A stretch of 46,794 nucleotides of DNA from Actinomadura sp. KC216 (GCF_004348535.1 NZ_SMJX01000025.1:1-46794), one strand, 5' to 3'; positions 1 through 8,576 are shown, counted from the stretch's first letter. Numbers and translations: made by a program. Notes: generated by a model from the sequence alone, not told the origin.

Positions 1-150
1 GTGCGGGGGAGCGGGCGGCCCGAGCCTGGTGGGCGGCTCACCATAACTCGCCGCGACCAGGGCGTCGAACTCCTCACGCAGCCACTGGTCGTCGGCGCAG
101 ATCAGCTCTGCGAACTCGGGATCCACCCGTGACGGTGCCAGGCCGTGCAT
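1..150 (-). CDS. partial hypothetical protein (N-terminal 50 residues)
   Basis: An open frame runs leftward from an ATG at 150 off the window edge, so only 50 residues are visible. A GGGGGA ribosome binding site lies 9 bases before this ATG, which makes it a better start than the in-frame GTG at 159. The visible part is acidic in its centre (residues 8-30) and then proline-rich. I do not recognise a family, and function cannot be inferred from this fragment. Confidence 0.5.
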   Translation of the reverse strand, partial: MHGLAPSRVDPEFAELICADDQWLREEFDALVAASYGEPPTRLGPPAPPH

Positions 151-381
151 CTCGATCACTCCCCCGGAACCTTTGCCAGCGTTGCCAGGTCAACGACCGA
201 TCCACCATTCCTATACCCAACGAGCCATGAACCTGTCAACTGCAGCTAGAGGTATCCGGGCTCAGAGGTCTCGCGTGACCTCAAGCGGGCTTCACCATGG
301 CTTTCACGCGACGTCTGCCGGCTGGCGCACGGTCGTTCTGACCGGCACCCGCCCGAAGGGTCGGCCCAGCTACCACGCAGG

Positions 382-412
382 TTGACAATCCGAGCCACTG
401 GTTATCTATAAT
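382..412 (+). promoter_or_regulatory. candidate sigma70-type promoter of hsp20
   Basis: A perfect TTGACA at 382-387 and a perfect TATAAT at 407-412 face the Hsp20 gene, whose start is 80 bases downstream. The 19-base spacer is longer than the usual 17. Such AT-rich consensus hexamers stand out in this GC-rich background, so a housekeeping-sigma promoter is likely. Confidence 0.55.
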
Positions 413-449
413 TCGAGTTGCAGGTTTCCTTCTCAACCGGTCCATGCGT

Positions 450-469
450 CCCGGGCCTGAGGACCCGGG
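450..469 (+). promoter_or_regulatory. 5'-leader hairpin before the Hsp20 ribosome binding site
   Basis: CCCGGG at 450-455 can pair with CCCGGG at 464-469 across an 8-base loop, ending 7 bases before the GGAGG of the Hsp20 gene. Because it does not itself cover the ribosome binding site, a thermosensor role is only a possibility. Confidence 0.3.
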
Positions 470-491
470 GATCTTCGGAGGTGAAGCAACG

Positions 492-932
492 ATGCTGCTG
501 ACGTCGATCGACCCCTTCGTGCAGGAGTTCGAGCGCCAGTTCGACCGGGCGGTCCGTCAGGTCACCGGGCACGCCAACGGCGCGAGCATGCCGATGGACG
601 GCATCCGCCGCGCCGACGACGTCGTGCTGCGGTTCGACCTGCCGGGCATCGACCCCGGCTCGATCGAGGTCACCGTCGACCGCGGGGTCCTGTCGGTGAC
701 CGCGCGGCGCGAGGAGGAGTTCGGCGAGGACGAGCGGGTGTTCGTTCGCGAACGGCCGATGGGCTCCTTCACCCGCCGCGTCTACCTGCCCGACCACCTG
801 GACGCCGACCAGATCGAGGCCGCCTACAACAATGGCGTGCTGGCCGTCCGGATCCCGGTGCTGGAGAAGGCCCGGCCCCGCAAGGTCGCCATCCAGCAGA
901 GCGGCGACGGCCACAAGTCCATCCGGGCTTGA
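492..932 (+). CDS. Hsp20/alpha-crystallin family small heat-shock protein
   Basis: A 146-residue protein with an alpha-crystallin domain at roughly residues 33-130, including the hallmark pattern of an extended beta-sandwich and a C-terminal I-P-V motif near residue 130, used for oligomer contacts in this family. Such proteins are ATP-independent holdases that bind unfolding polypeptides in the cytoplasm. The start is the ATG at 492, with GGAGGTGA 7 bases upstream; an in-frame start at 444 would add residues encoded in the leader and has no comparable ribosome binding site. An HspR-like regulator gene follows 183 bases downstream, which supports a heat-shock role. Confidence 0.9.
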   Translation: MLLTSIDPFVQEFERQFDRAVRQVTGHANGASMPMDGIRRADDVVLRFDLPGIDPGSIEVTVDRGVLSVTARREEEFGEDERVFVRERPMGSFTRRVYLPDHLDADQIEAAYNNGVLAVRIPVLEKARPRKVAIQQSGDGHKSIRA

Positions 933-1000
933 GTGTGCCGGTCTCCGGCTCGCGGCGCTTTAGCCAGCGGTCAGTGCCAGTAGCGGTGAGCCGGTTCGCG

Positions 1001-1059
1001 GCCCCGTCTCGGCGAGTCACGGCGTTCAGGGTCACATCGCCGTCTCGCCGAGGCGGGGC
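1001..1059 (+). terminator. long imperfect hairpin between hsp20 and the MerR/HspR gene
   Basis: Positions 1001-1016 pair with 1044-1059 over 16 base pairs with one G-U. Inside it, ACGGCG at 1019-1024 pairs with CGCCGT at 1038-1043, leaving a 13-base loop and a two-base bulge. No U-run follows. It may be a GC-rich terminator or attenuator that separates Hsp20 expression from that of the regulator. Confidence 0.55.
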
Positions 1060-1115
1060 CGCCCGCCTTCCCGCACCGGGTCACGCCCAAAGGATCACAA
1101 CCGAAAGGAGGGGCG

Positions 1116-1454
1116 GTGACGCTGCCCATGGACGACGAGCACGCGGCCCTGTTCACCGTGGGGCAGGTCGCCGACATGCTGCACGTGCAGCAGGCGTTTC
1201 TGCGCCGCATCGATGACCACCAGGTCGTGTCCCCGCAACGCTCGGCGGGCGGGCAGCGCCGCTACTCCCGGCACGAGATCGGACGCATCCAGCAGGTCGT
1301 CGGGATGATGGGCGAAGGCATGACCCTGCCCGCCATCCGCCGCATCTTCGAGCTTCAGTACGAACTGGCCCAGGTGACCCGCGAACGCGACGAACTCGCC
1401 CGCCGCCTGAACGAGCTGGGTGAGCTGGACGCCGGATCCGCCGCGCCGCCCTGA
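1116..1454 (+). CDS. HspR-like MerR-family transcriptional regulator
   Basis: A 112-residue MerR-type protein. The N-terminal winged helix-turn-helix (about residues 14-60) contains the R-R-Y-S-x-x-E-I-x-R-I-Q motif typical of HspR, and the rest is a dimerising helix (about residues 72-105). HspR proteins repress heat-shock genes together with DnaK. The GTG start at 1116 is preceded by AAAGGAGG; the ATG at 1128 is the alternative. Its place after the Hsp20 gene suggests local control of that gene. I see no perfect HAIR operator, so its DNA target is uncertain. Confidence 0.8.
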   Translation: MTLPMDDEHAALFTVGQVADMLHVQQAFLRRIDDHQVVSPQRSAGGQRRYSRHEIGRIQQVVGMMGEGMTLPAIRRIFELQYELAQVTRERDELARRLNELGELDAGSAAPP

Positions 1455-1588
1455 GCACCCGACCCACGTGTCGGACAGCAACGCGGGCCCGCCCCGCGGG
1501 GGGACGGCACAGGCGCCACCACTCCGGCCTCCGAACAGCCCGTGCCGATCCCGGCCACGAGGAGGAGCCTGAGGGGAGGACGAGCGCC

Positions 1589-1954
1589 ATGCCTTTGACC
1601 ATCGAACATCACCGTTGCGGGGATCTGACGGTGGCGGTCCTGGCCGGAGAGGTCGACGTGGGCACCAGCGCGCAGCTGCGCGAGAGCCTGACCCGCTTGG
1701 TCGCCTCCGGCGCCCGCCACCTGATCTTGGACGTGCGCGCGGTCACCCTGATCGACTCCAATGGGCTGGGTGTCCTGCTGGCACTCCACCATCACCTGCG
1801 CGACCAGCACGGCTCGGGCACGGGGTCGGTCACGCTCACCGGGGTCAACTCGCGCGTCCGCGACGTTCTGCGGGTCACCCGGCTCACCTCGGTCTTCCCG
1901 ATCTACGGGACGGTCGACGTCGCCGTCCACGCCCACTACGCCACCCGCGCCTGA
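1589..1954 (+). CDS. STAS-domain anti-sigma factor antagonist
   Basis: A 121-residue single STAS domain of the SpoIIAA/RsbV/BldG type. The segment L-I-D-S-N-G-L-G (residues 54-61) contains the candidate phosphorylatable Ser57. In this family the unphosphorylated protein binds an anti-sigma kinase and frees the sigma factor. The ATG at 1589 follows a GGGGAGGACGAG stretch. No cognate kinase lies in the window, so its partner is elsewhere. Its position next to heat-shock genes suggests stress signalling, which is inference. Confidence 0.85.
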   Translation: MPLTIEHHRCGDLTVAVLAGEVDVGTSAQLRESLTRLVASGARHLILDVRAVTLIDSNGLGVLLALHHHLRDQHGSGTGSVTLTGVNSRVRDVLRVTRLTSVFPIYGTVDVAVHAHYATRA

Positions 1955-2455
1955 CACCACGCAGCGATGCCACTCTCACCGCCCTAGCGCGGCAGGCACA
2001 ACACCAACGCAGGGTGCATGGCCCACTCCCTTCCAGCGGGGACCGGTGCGGCCAGGAGGTAAGGTCCTCACGCGTCGCCGAGCCGGTGCAGTTGACGCGG
2101 GGGTTTCGGATGCGTTGTTGAAGATGCCGGGGCCACTGCGAGATGCGAGTCGGGTGCATGAGTCCCGCTGCCGTGAGGTCATCGACGCTGGCCGTGGTCT
2201 GATGCGGCCAGCGTCGTAGAAGGTCCGGGCGGATGCCAAGGTCGCTGCTGAGCATGGCTGCGGCTTGCAGATCATCGACGCCGCCCGCCGGGAACCCGCA
2301 GATCGCCAACGGGCTGCAGCATGGCGCGATGATCCGGTTCGGAAAGCCGCGAGAGTGAAAGCCGGAGTCAGCCGGTCAGAAGTTCGTCCTGGACGGCCGC
2401 GCCCGGCGCCCGTCCCGCCGATCTGTCACACCGAAGGCCGGCGATCGCCTGGTGA
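1955..2455. other. intergenic stretch without a supported gene
   Basis: About 500 bases between the STAS gene and the small leftward membrane gene. The open frames that cross it lack good ribosome binding sites and show no recognisable domain. Segment 2150-2350 could be decayed coding DNA, but I cannot name a family. Confidence 0.4.
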
Positions 2456-2983
2456 TCATCGTTGGCCGGGCGCGTTCAGGTGCCGTGACGCTGGCCGGGA
2501 TTCGGTGCGGCGGTCGTCGGCGCGGCGGACGGTGAGGTGCCCCCATCGCGTGATCACAGCGGCGGCCAGGCGGGCGCGGTGTCGCCTGGTGCGGCGCTTG
2601 GCCAGCCCGGCGAGCAGCATCAGGGCGCCGGTGGCCAGCACGTGGCCGGTGAACAAGGCCAGGGCCGTCAGCCAGGTGCCTTGCAGGAGGTAGGCCAAGG
2701 CGAACATGCCGGTTGCGATGGCGGTGAGCGCCAGCCCACCGGCGGCGATGGTCGCGGCGGTGAGCGCGGCCAGCAGTGCGGTGGCGCGGAGCCAGCGGGT
2801 GGCCCGGAGGTACGGGGCGCCCCGGGTGGCGGCGCTGAGCCGCGGACGTGGACCGCGGGGCCGGGGCGGTGAGCTGGGTGTTCGGTTGCGGTCGGGTTGA
2901 GATCGGGGTGGGCCAGGGGGTGAGACGTGGGCGTCGTGTTTCGTCGTGTTGTCGTGTTCGGTCGTGCCCGAACGCGTTGGCAC
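2456..2983 (-). CDS. putative small membrane protein, Arg-rich tail
   Basis: A 175-residue frame beginning at GTG 2983. A polar, Pro/Arg/Thr-rich N-terminal 65 residues is followed by two strongly hydrophobic segments (about residues 68-102 and 104-127) and a basic C-terminal tail. The coherence of the hydrophobic segments argues for a real gene over the shorter overlapping frames. The architecture resembles small Spd-type transfer membrane proteins of actinomycete mobile elements, but no other transfer gene is adjacent, so that link is weak. Confidence 0.45.
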   Translation of the reverse strand: MPTRSGTTEHDNTTKHDAHVSPPGPPRSQPDRNRTPSSPPRPRGPRPRLSAATRGAPYLRATRWLRATALLAALTAATIAAGGLALTAIATGMFALAYLLQGTWLTALALFTGHVLATGALMLLAGLAKRRTRRHRARLAAAVITRWGHLTVRRADDRRTESRPASRHLNAPGQR

Positions 2984-3718
2984 TGCTCGTCCACCAGCTC
3001 TCGTTGCTCACTGTGTTTGTGCATGTCCTCAAGTGACGAACACGTGAGCCTGCCACACCCCATTGACAACAGCAAGTATCCACTCAGTCGCTCACCGTGA
3101 TGGCACGGGCAGTTGTAGACGGCGGCCGTGTGTTCAGCCGACCGCTGGTTGTCGGCCACCGGTTGAGAAGAGCGCTCAAAGGCTGCGGGCTTTAGGTGTG
3201 GCTCGACACTCTTTGGCCCGCTTCGTCCTGACCGGACACAGGAGAAAGCGCGGGCCGGTCACTGGCAGCGCTCCCGGCCCGCGCTGCGTGTGCTCCTACC
3301 CAAGAGATGGTCAGCAAACCGAACAGTGGAATCTTCGTTTGTAGCTCCCGGGTCGCGCATTCGGCATCGTCGCGGCACGGGACGGTCACTCCCGGCTGCA
3401 CGTCCGTCGGCCGGCCCAGCCTCGTGCGCGAACGGGGGCGCGCACGGCAGCGCCTCTGATCGCCACGGTCACTCAACCGCAGCCGACGCGCTTCCACGAA
3501 GAAACGAATCACTCCCGAAACCGCTCCGTTCCTTGCTGCGTCTCTTTGGGAGGAGGTATTGCACCCCCTCGCTCCACTATCGTTTCGGGTGGACTTTCAC
3601 GGAGGCTGAAGGTGGGACAAGAGCGTTTCGAAGCTCGTCGCGAGTTCTTCTATAGCACTTCAGCACTCCGTCCACGTGGAACCCTTTCATCCCTGTCACT
3701 CAGTATCTTCGCGAGAAA
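2984..3718. other. intergenic region containing one strong hairpin
   Basis: More than 700 bases with no gene I can support: the open frames have mixed, unstructured composition. The only clear structure is the perfect hairpin at 3247-3285. Base composition falls towards 3520-3720, just before the next gene, which may mark its promoter region. Confidence 0.4.
3247..3285. terminator. 12-bp perfect inverted repeat, terminator-like
   Basis: Positions 3247-3258 and 3274-3285 are perfectly complementary over 12 bases with a 15-base loop. It is very GC-rich and lacks a U-run on either side, as is common for actinomycete terminators. No gene ends immediately next to it, so an operator or relic is also possible. 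Confidence 0.45.
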
Positions 3719-4807
3719 TTGGATCGGCGATGGGTGCGGCGGCGGCTGAAAGGGCAGGTCGATGATCTGATGCGGCACACGCTGAAACTCCAGGAGGCGG
3801 CAGCACTCCCTGACCCGCGGGTGCCGACGTTGCGGACGGCGCGGTCCGCCATTCACAGTCTCCGCACCGAACTGGACGCATGGGGCGTCCTGGAGGTCAG
3901 ACCAGGTCAACCGGGCGCGGCCGTTGAAGTGCTGTTGGAACTCGACATCGCCAAAGAACTCGGCAGGCAAGGCATCAGCCTGGACCCGTCGATCGCCGCG
4001 CGCCTGAAAGAACTGCGACGAAGGCTCCGCCGTGAACGAATCCAGGGCGTTCAGCTCCACCGCGATGATGACGGTTCGGGCGGGGACGGTGGCGCCGGGC
4101 TGAAAGAGTTGCTGGACCTCGCGCTCACGGTGATCGACGAGCTGCTCGAAGATGCCGACCCCGACGACACTCAGTGGCGCGAACGTGCCGGGCGCGTGCT
4201 GCACGCGGTCGTCGACCTGCTGTCGAATCTCGTCGTGGCGACCGCAGGAGTCGGCCTGACGATACTCGCCGTCGATGACACCCTCAGCAAGGAAGTCACC
4301 AAGAAGATCATTGAGATCCTCACAGGCATGATCGGGCTGGAGCTTGTCCGGGCGGCGAGATCGAAAACGGCGGCCCCTGACCTCGCTGCTGCTCTCCGTG
4401 CCGCCGACCGTGGCGTCCGCACCGAGGCCCGCAACCTGCTCACGGTCATGCGACGGATCAGCTCCCAGCGAGATCGTCGCGGCCGCGATCATCTCCAGGC
4501 CAAGAAGGCGCTGGCCTGCCTGAGAGGGCATGTCTTCACCGTGGAACGGCTGCTGGAACTCGGAGACACCGGCCAATGGCCGGAGTCCGATGGGTACGTC
4601 GAAGCGTGCAGGCGGCTGAACGAGCTCGCGCGGGAGGCGATCGACTCGTTGAAGGACACCTCACTCATCGGTCGATGGCGCACGCGTCGAGGGGTGATGG
4701 CGAAGTTTGACCGGGCGGTCGTCGAGCTCGCCACCTTCCAGGTTCCCGAGGCACTTCCAGCATGGCTGCCAAGCCGATTCTTCGGGGACGGCCGACCTCG
4801 ATCGTGA
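3719..4807 (+). CDS. unknown protein with one membrane segment
   Basis: Up to 362 residues, reading from a TTG at 3719; in-frame GTG 3734 and the ATG at about 3770 are alternatives and none has a strong ribosome binding site. The N-terminal half is helical and charged, with possible coiled coil at about residues 80-150. One hydrophobic segment lies near residues 167-188, followed by another helical, Arg-rich domain. No catalytic motif is visible and I do not recognise the family. The gene ends 75 bases from the convergent sigma-factor gene. Confidence 0.6.
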   Translation: MDRRWVRRRLKGQVDDLMRHTLKLQEAAALPDPRVPTLRTARSAIHSLRTELDAWGVLEVRPGQPGAAVEVLLELDIAKELGRQGISLDPSIAARLKELRRRLRRERIQGVQLHRDDDGSGGDGGAGLKELLDLALTVIDELLEDADPDDTQWRERAGRVLHAVVDLLSNLVVATAGVGLTILAVDDTLSKEVTKKIIEILTGMIGLELVRAARSKTAAPDLAAALRAADRGVRTEARNLLTVMRRISSQRDRRGRDHLQAKKALACLRGHVFTVERLLELGDTGQWPESDGYVEACRRLNELAREAIDSLKDTSLIGRWRTRRGVMAKFDRAVVELATFQVPEALPAWLPSRFFGDGRPRS

Positions 4808-4882
4808 TCATGCCCGAAGGCAGGCTCGTGCCGAGACACGTCGAGGCGTGGCTGAGGGCTCAACCTGACGACCGCTCCGGCT

Positions 4883-5761
4883 TCAGTCCAGGGTGATGTC
4901 GAAGGCGCGGAGGCGGCTCGGGGCGGCGGTGATGTCGATGGCGGTGATCGTGGAGCCGGTGAAGGTGAACTGGATGACCAGGGAGAGCCGGCCTAGCGGG
5001 GCCATGACCAGCGCCGGGTCGCCGTCCACCAGGGCCGGGACGGTGAAGCGGGCGCGGGGGGCCGAGGCGAGGGCGCTCTTGGCCACGACCAGGGCACCTT
5101 GGAGGGTGAGAGGTCCGGCGGCGCCGGTGACCTCCGGATCGGCGCGCAACTCGACCTGGGGATCGAGCAGCGTCAGCAGCGCCTCGAAGTCTCCGGTCCG
5201 GGTCGCCGTCAGGTACGCCTCGACCGCTCGATGACGGCGGGCCGCGTCCGCGGTCATCGTTCCGGCGCCGCCCCGGACCTTGGCGCGGGCCCGGCTGGCC
5301 AGTTGCCGGACCGCGGCGGGGTTGCGCTCCATCATGTGCGCGATGTCGCCGAAACCCACGTCGAACATGTCGTGCAGGACGAACGAGACCCGCTCCGCCG
5401 GGCTCAGCCGGTCGAGGACGACCAGTAGCGCCAGCCCGATCGAGTCGGCCAGCTCGGCCTCCTCCTGCGGGACGCGGTCGTCGTCGGCCGCGCCGAGCCA
5501 GTCGGAGGTGAAGCTCTCCAGCGACTCCTCACGCCGGGTCTGCCGCGCCCGCAGCAGGTTGAGGCAGACCCGGGCGACCACCGTGGTCAGCCACGCGGCC
5601 AGGTTCTGCACCTGTGCCAGGTCGGTGCGGTCGTACCGCAGCCAGGCCTCCTGGACGGCGTCGTCGGCCTCGGCGGCGGAGCCGAGCATCCGGTAGGCCA
5701 GTGCCCGCAGCCGGGGACGCTCGGCCTCGAAGCCGTCCACCGCCGAAAAATCTTGGGTCAC
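4883..5761 (-). CDS. ECF41-type RNA polymerase sigma factor with SnoaL-like C-terminal domain
   Basis: A 292-residue sigma factor. Region 2 spans about residues 12-80, with the R-x-L-A-Y-R-M-L-G motif and D-A-V-Q-E-A-W-L-R. Region 4 is at about 112-165, and the C-terminal 120 residues form a SnoaL/NTF2-like fold that modulates activity in the ECF41 group. The start is GTG 5761. It is divergent from an NAD(P)-dependent oxidoreductase/epimerase-like gene, the class of partner typically controlled by ECF41 factors. No anti-sigma factor is adjacent, as expected, because the extension replaces it. Confidence 0.85.
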   Translation of the reverse strand: MTQDFSAVDGFEAERPRLRALAYRMLGSAAEADDAVQEAWLRYDRTDLAQVQNLAAWLTTVVARVCLNLLRARQTRREESLESFTSDWLGAADDDRVPQEEAELADSIGLALLVVLDRLSPAERVSFVLHDMFDVGFGDIAHMMERNPAAVRQLASRARAKVRGGAGTMTADAARRHRAVEAYLTATRTGDFEALLTLLDPQVELRADPEVTGAAGPLTLQGALVVAKSALASAPRARFTVPALVDGDPALVMAPLGRLSLVIQFTFTGSTITAIDITAAPSRLRAFDITLD

Positions 5762-5763
5762 CC

Positions 5764-5793
5764 TGTCACGTTCCTGCGTTCGCCCGGGTCGTA
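5764..5793 (+). promoter_or_regulatory. possible ECF41-dependent promoter
   Basis: The divergent region has TGTCACG at 5764-5770 and CGTA at 5790-5793, facing the oxidoreductase gene. ECF41 promoters are described with TGTCACA and CGTC elements. The 19-base spacing and imperfect -10 make this only a candidate. Confidence 0.3.
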
Positions 5794-5833
5794 GCCGTGT
5801 TACACCGTCAACCTACAAGAGGGAGATCAACCG

Positions 5834-6601
5834 ATGTCCTCCACCATCCTGGTCACCGGCGGCACTGGGCTCTTGGGCGCGCAGGTGGTCGCGATCCTGC
5901 GGCGGTCCGGGCACACGGTCCGGGTACTGAGCCGGCATGACCGTGAACCCGCGGACGGCGTGCGGTACGTGGCGGTCGACCTGATGACCGGCGAGGGCCT
6001 GGACGCGGCGCTCAGCGGCGTGCGGACCGTGCTGCACCTGGCCGGAGGCCCCAAGGGCGATGACGTCAGCACCCGCAACCTGGTCGAGGCCGCCCAGCGC
6101 GCCGGCTCAGTGGAGCACCTGCTGCTGATCTCGGTCGTCGGTGCCGACGCCGTGCCGGTCGGCTACTTCGCCCGCAAGGCGGCGGCGGAGAAGATCGTGG
6201 CCGCCTCCGGCATCCCGTACACGATCCTGCGTGCCGCGCAGTTCCACGAGCTGACGCTGAAGACCGTGCGGGCGATGGCCAAGGCGCCGGTCCTGCCGGC
6301 GCCCGGCGGGATCCGCTGGCAGCCGGTCGCGTCCGGCGATGTGGCGGTCCGGCTGGCCGAACTGACCCTGGGGGCACCGGCGGGGCGCGTCCCCGACCTG
6401 GTCGGACCGCGCGTCTACACCCTGGAGGAGCTCCAGCGCGGCTACCTGGCCGCGGTGGGCAAGCGCCGGATGAGGCTCCCGATCCGCGTCCCCGGCAAGA
6501 TCGGCAAGGCCTACAGGTCGGGAGCCAACCTCAGCCTGGACGCACCCGCCGGCAGCCACACCTGGGAGGAGTTCCTGACCACCCAGATCGCCGGCTCCTA
6601 G
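5834..6601 (+). CDS. NmrA-like/atypical SDR NAD(P)-binding oxidoreductase
   Basis: A 255-residue Rossmann protein with the extended-type T-G-G-T-G-x-x-G motif at residues 8-15. A Tyr-x-x-x-Lys pair is not clear; a Y-F-A-R-K segment near residue 115 is in the right area. It resembles the oxidoreductase/epimerase partners of ECF41 sigma factors. The start ATG 5834 has GAGGGAGA upstream. The substrate is unknown; control by the divergent sigma factor is inferred from position and family knowledge. Confidence 0.8.
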   Translation: MSSTILVTGGTGLLGAQVVAILRRSGHTVRVLSRHDREPADGVRYVAVDLMTGEGLDAALSGVRTVLHLAGGPKGDDVSTRNLVEAAQRAGSVEHLLLISVVGADAVPVGYFARKAAAEKIVAASGIPYTILRAAQFHELTLKTVRAMAKAPVLPAPGGIRWQPVASGDVAVRLAELTLGAPAGRVPDLVGPRVYTLEELQRGYLAAVGKRRMRLPIRVPGKIGKAYRSGANLSLDAPAGSHTWEEFLTTQIAGS

Positions 6602-6669
6602 GTGCCTGCCGGTGCTCGGAGAGCCGCGAACAGGGATGGATCAGATGGTGCACGGTGTCTCGCCGCATC

Positions 6670-7674
6670 TCACGCGGCGGGCACCTCGCCGCCGTTGAGG
6701 CGGCTGATCACGTCCGCGTAGGGCCACGACCCGTCGACCGGTATCGGGTACAGGACGGGCAGGTCGACGCCGGCTTTCCGGTACTCCTCGATCCGGGCGC
6801 GGCATGCGGCGGGGTCGCCGTGCGCCACGAACGAGTCTGCGACGTGCTGTGGCACGTGGTGGGCGGCGCCGGACCAGTCGCCCGCGCGGACCAGGTCCTG
6901 TACGGCGTGGAGCGGGTCGCCGAACAGGCTCGGCGCGGCGGGATGCAGGGTGTAGCGGGGGACGACGGCGCGTGCCCCTCGGGCCGCGGCCTCCGCGTCG
7001 TCGGACAGGCAGGTGTGGACGACGCAGACGATCTCGACGTCCGCCGGGTCCCTGCCCGCCGCCGCGGCGGACTCGCGAACCGTGGCCACGGCCTCGGCGG
7101 CGCGGTCCGGTGACATGAGGTTGAGGATCACGCCGTCGGCGACGCGGCCCGCCAGCCTCAGCATGCGCGGGCCGAGCGCGGCCAGGTGGATGGGCAGGTC
7201 GGGGCGCACCGGCGGGCGGTCGAGCGGCACCCGGCCCGTACGGAAGATGTCGCCGCTGAACCCGGGCTCACCGGCCAGGACGGCGCGGACCACCGCCACG
7301 TACTCCTCGATCATCTGGAGCGGCGGCAGCGGCGGCAGGCCGAGCTGGGCGTTCTTGGCGGCGTTGGCGAGGCCCAGGCCGAGCCGGAAACGGCCGCCGG
7401 ACGCGTCGTCCAGCAGCGCGGCGGTCTTGGCGGCCAGCACGGGTGGACGCAGCGCGGCGTTGGCTATCGCGGTTCCCACGGCCGCCGACGCGGTCGCCGC
7501 GATCAGCGGATGGCAGAGCGTCAGGGCGTCGCCGTTGACCTCGGCGACGAAGACGGCGTCGTATCCGGCGTCCTCGGCGGCCCGGGCAAGCTCGCCCATC
7601 TCCGTGGGCGGCAGGCCGCTGTTCGACGCGATGGACAGGCCGAGGCGTGCTCCCTGGACGTGCCGGCTCTGCAT
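6670..7674 (-). CDS. LLM-class F420-dependent oxidoreductase
   Basis: A 334-residue luciferase-like TIM-barrel protein with the N-terminal strand-helix pattern of F420-dependent reductases, a G-R-F-x-L-G-L-G segment near residue 95 and the A-x-x-G-P-R-M-L-R-L-A-G segment near residues 166-178. Such enzymes transfer hydride to or from deazaflavin F420. The start ATG 7674 has GAGGGG upstream. It lies downstream of the IclR gene, but with its own operator-like palindrome at 7714-7728, so it is probably a separately controlled member of the catabolic island. The substrate is not predictable. Confidence 0.85.
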   Translation of the reverse strand: MQSRHVQGARLGLSIASNSGLPPTEMGELARAAEDAGYDAVFVAEVNGDALTLCHPLIAATASAAVGTAIANAALRPPVLAAKTAALLDDASGGRFRLGLGLANAAKNAQLGLPPLPPLQMIEEYVAVVRAVLAGEPGFSGDIFRTGRVPLDRPPVRPDLPIHLAALGPRMLRLAGRVADGVILNLMSPDRAAEAVATVRESAAAAGRDPADVEIVCVVHTCLSDDAEAAARGARAVVPRYTLHPAAPSLFGDPLHAVQDLVRAGDWSGAAHHVPQHVADSFVAHGDPAACRARIEEYRKAGVDLPVLYPIPVDGSWPYADVISRLNGGEVPAA

Positions 7675-7713
7675 CTGGCTGCCCCTCTCGTCAGGTCGAT
7701 GCCCGCATCATTG

Positions 7714-7728
7714 CAGAAATGAGTTCTG
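7714..7728. promoter_or_regulatory. IclR-type operator candidate 1 (CAGAA-N5-TTCTG)
   Basis: CAGAA at 7714-7718 and TTCTG at 7724-7728 form a perfect palindrome with a 5-base centre, 40 bases before the LLM gene start. The same element is found before two other units of the island, with a variant before the dioxygenase operon. Confidence 0.75.
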
Positions 7729-7766
7729 TAGAGCAGACTGCGCGGCGGTGAGCGGGGCCGCTCGTC

Positions 7767-8576
7767 CTAGATGATCAGTTGGTCGATCTCCCGTACCGCG
7801 TCGGTGAGGGCGGCGACGATCGTGCGGCGGGTGGGGACGTTCATGCGGCTCGCGGGAACGGAGATGTTCAGGGCCATCGGGGGGCGGTTCGAGCGGGGCA
7901 GGGCCATGGCCACCGACATGACGCCTTCTTCGCTCTCCTCCTTGCTGGTCGCGTAGCCCTTGCGGCGCACGTCCTTCAGCGCCTCCAGCAGGGCGTCGCG
8001 GGAGTCGATCGACGCGCCGGTCATTTGTTCGAGCTTGGGTTCGGGATAGAGCTGCATCAGGTCGCCGTCCGGCAACTGGGCGAGCATGGCCTTTCCCGTC
8101 GACGTGCAGTGCGCGAGGATGGATCGGCCGAGACGGGACCCGACGCGGACGGCTCGCGGGCTTTCGATCGAATCGATGAAGCGGACCATCTGCCCTTCGA
8201 GGGTTCCGAGATGGACGGTCTCCTGCAATTCGGCGTTGAGGCGCTCCAGCACCGGACGTGCGCGTTCGCGCACGTCGAGGCGGCCCAGCAGGGAGAAGGC
8301 GATCTTGTCGAGGGACGGCCCCGGCTCGTACACCCGGGACTGGCGGTTCTGCCGGACGAAACCGCGATACTGCAGCATCGCGAGGAGCCGGTGCGCGGTC
8401 GACGAGGCCACTCCGAGGTAGTCCCCGGCGTCGGTCAGGCGGAGGCCGCCGCGTTCGCCGATCAGCCAGAGCAGCCGGAGGGCGTTGTCGACCGACTCGA
8501 TCGGGTACTGCGGGGGCGCGGAGTGCTCCGGCTCGGTGGGCGGATCCGCGTCCGGACCGGCGGCGTGGTCGGGCAT
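7767..8576 (-). CDS. IclR-family transcriptional regulator
   Basis: A 269-residue IclR protein. The winged helix-turn-helix lies at about residues 25-85, with V-A-S-S-T-A-H-R-L-L as recognition-helix region, followed by the effector-binding domain to the C terminus with the conserved segment A-x-x-S-T-G-K-A-M-L-A near residue 160. IclR proteins often sense aromatic acids or their catabolites. The ATG at 8576 has GAAAGG upstream. It sits between DUF3237 and LLM genes in the leftward unit and is the only dedicated regulator of the island, so it is the likely reader of the CAGAA-N5-TTCTG sites. Confidence 0.92.
   Translation of the reverse strand: MPDHAAGPDADPPTEPEHSAPPQYPIESVDNALRLLWLIGERGGLRLTDAGDYLGVASSTAHRLLAMLQYRGFVRQNRQSRVYEPGPSLDKIAFSLLGRLDVRERARPVLERLNAELQETVHLGTLEGQMVRFIDSIESPRAVRVGSRLGRSILAHCTSTGKAMLAQLPDGDLMQLYPEPKLEQMTGASIDSRDALLEALKDVRRKGYATSKEESEEGVMSVAMALPRSNRPPMALNISVPASRMNVPTRRTIVAALTDAVREIDQLII

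Larger units (their letters stand above)
151..491. other. intergenic region upstream of hsp20
   Basis: This 341-base stretch separates the leftward partial gene from the rightward Hsp20 gene. It holds a consensus-like promoter (382-412), a small hairpin (450-469) and the GGAGGTGA ribosome binding site of Hsp20 at 477-484. I see no convincing gene here. I also did not find a complete HAIR-type inverted repeat (CTTGAGT-N7-ACTCAAG), the usual HspR operator. Confidence 0.5.

Noticed and set aside
2150..2350. A possible decayed ANTAR-like domain (segment with R-E-V-I-D-A-G-R-G-L-M)
   Set aside because: Similarity is limited to a few residues and is interrupted by a stop; I cannot support it.
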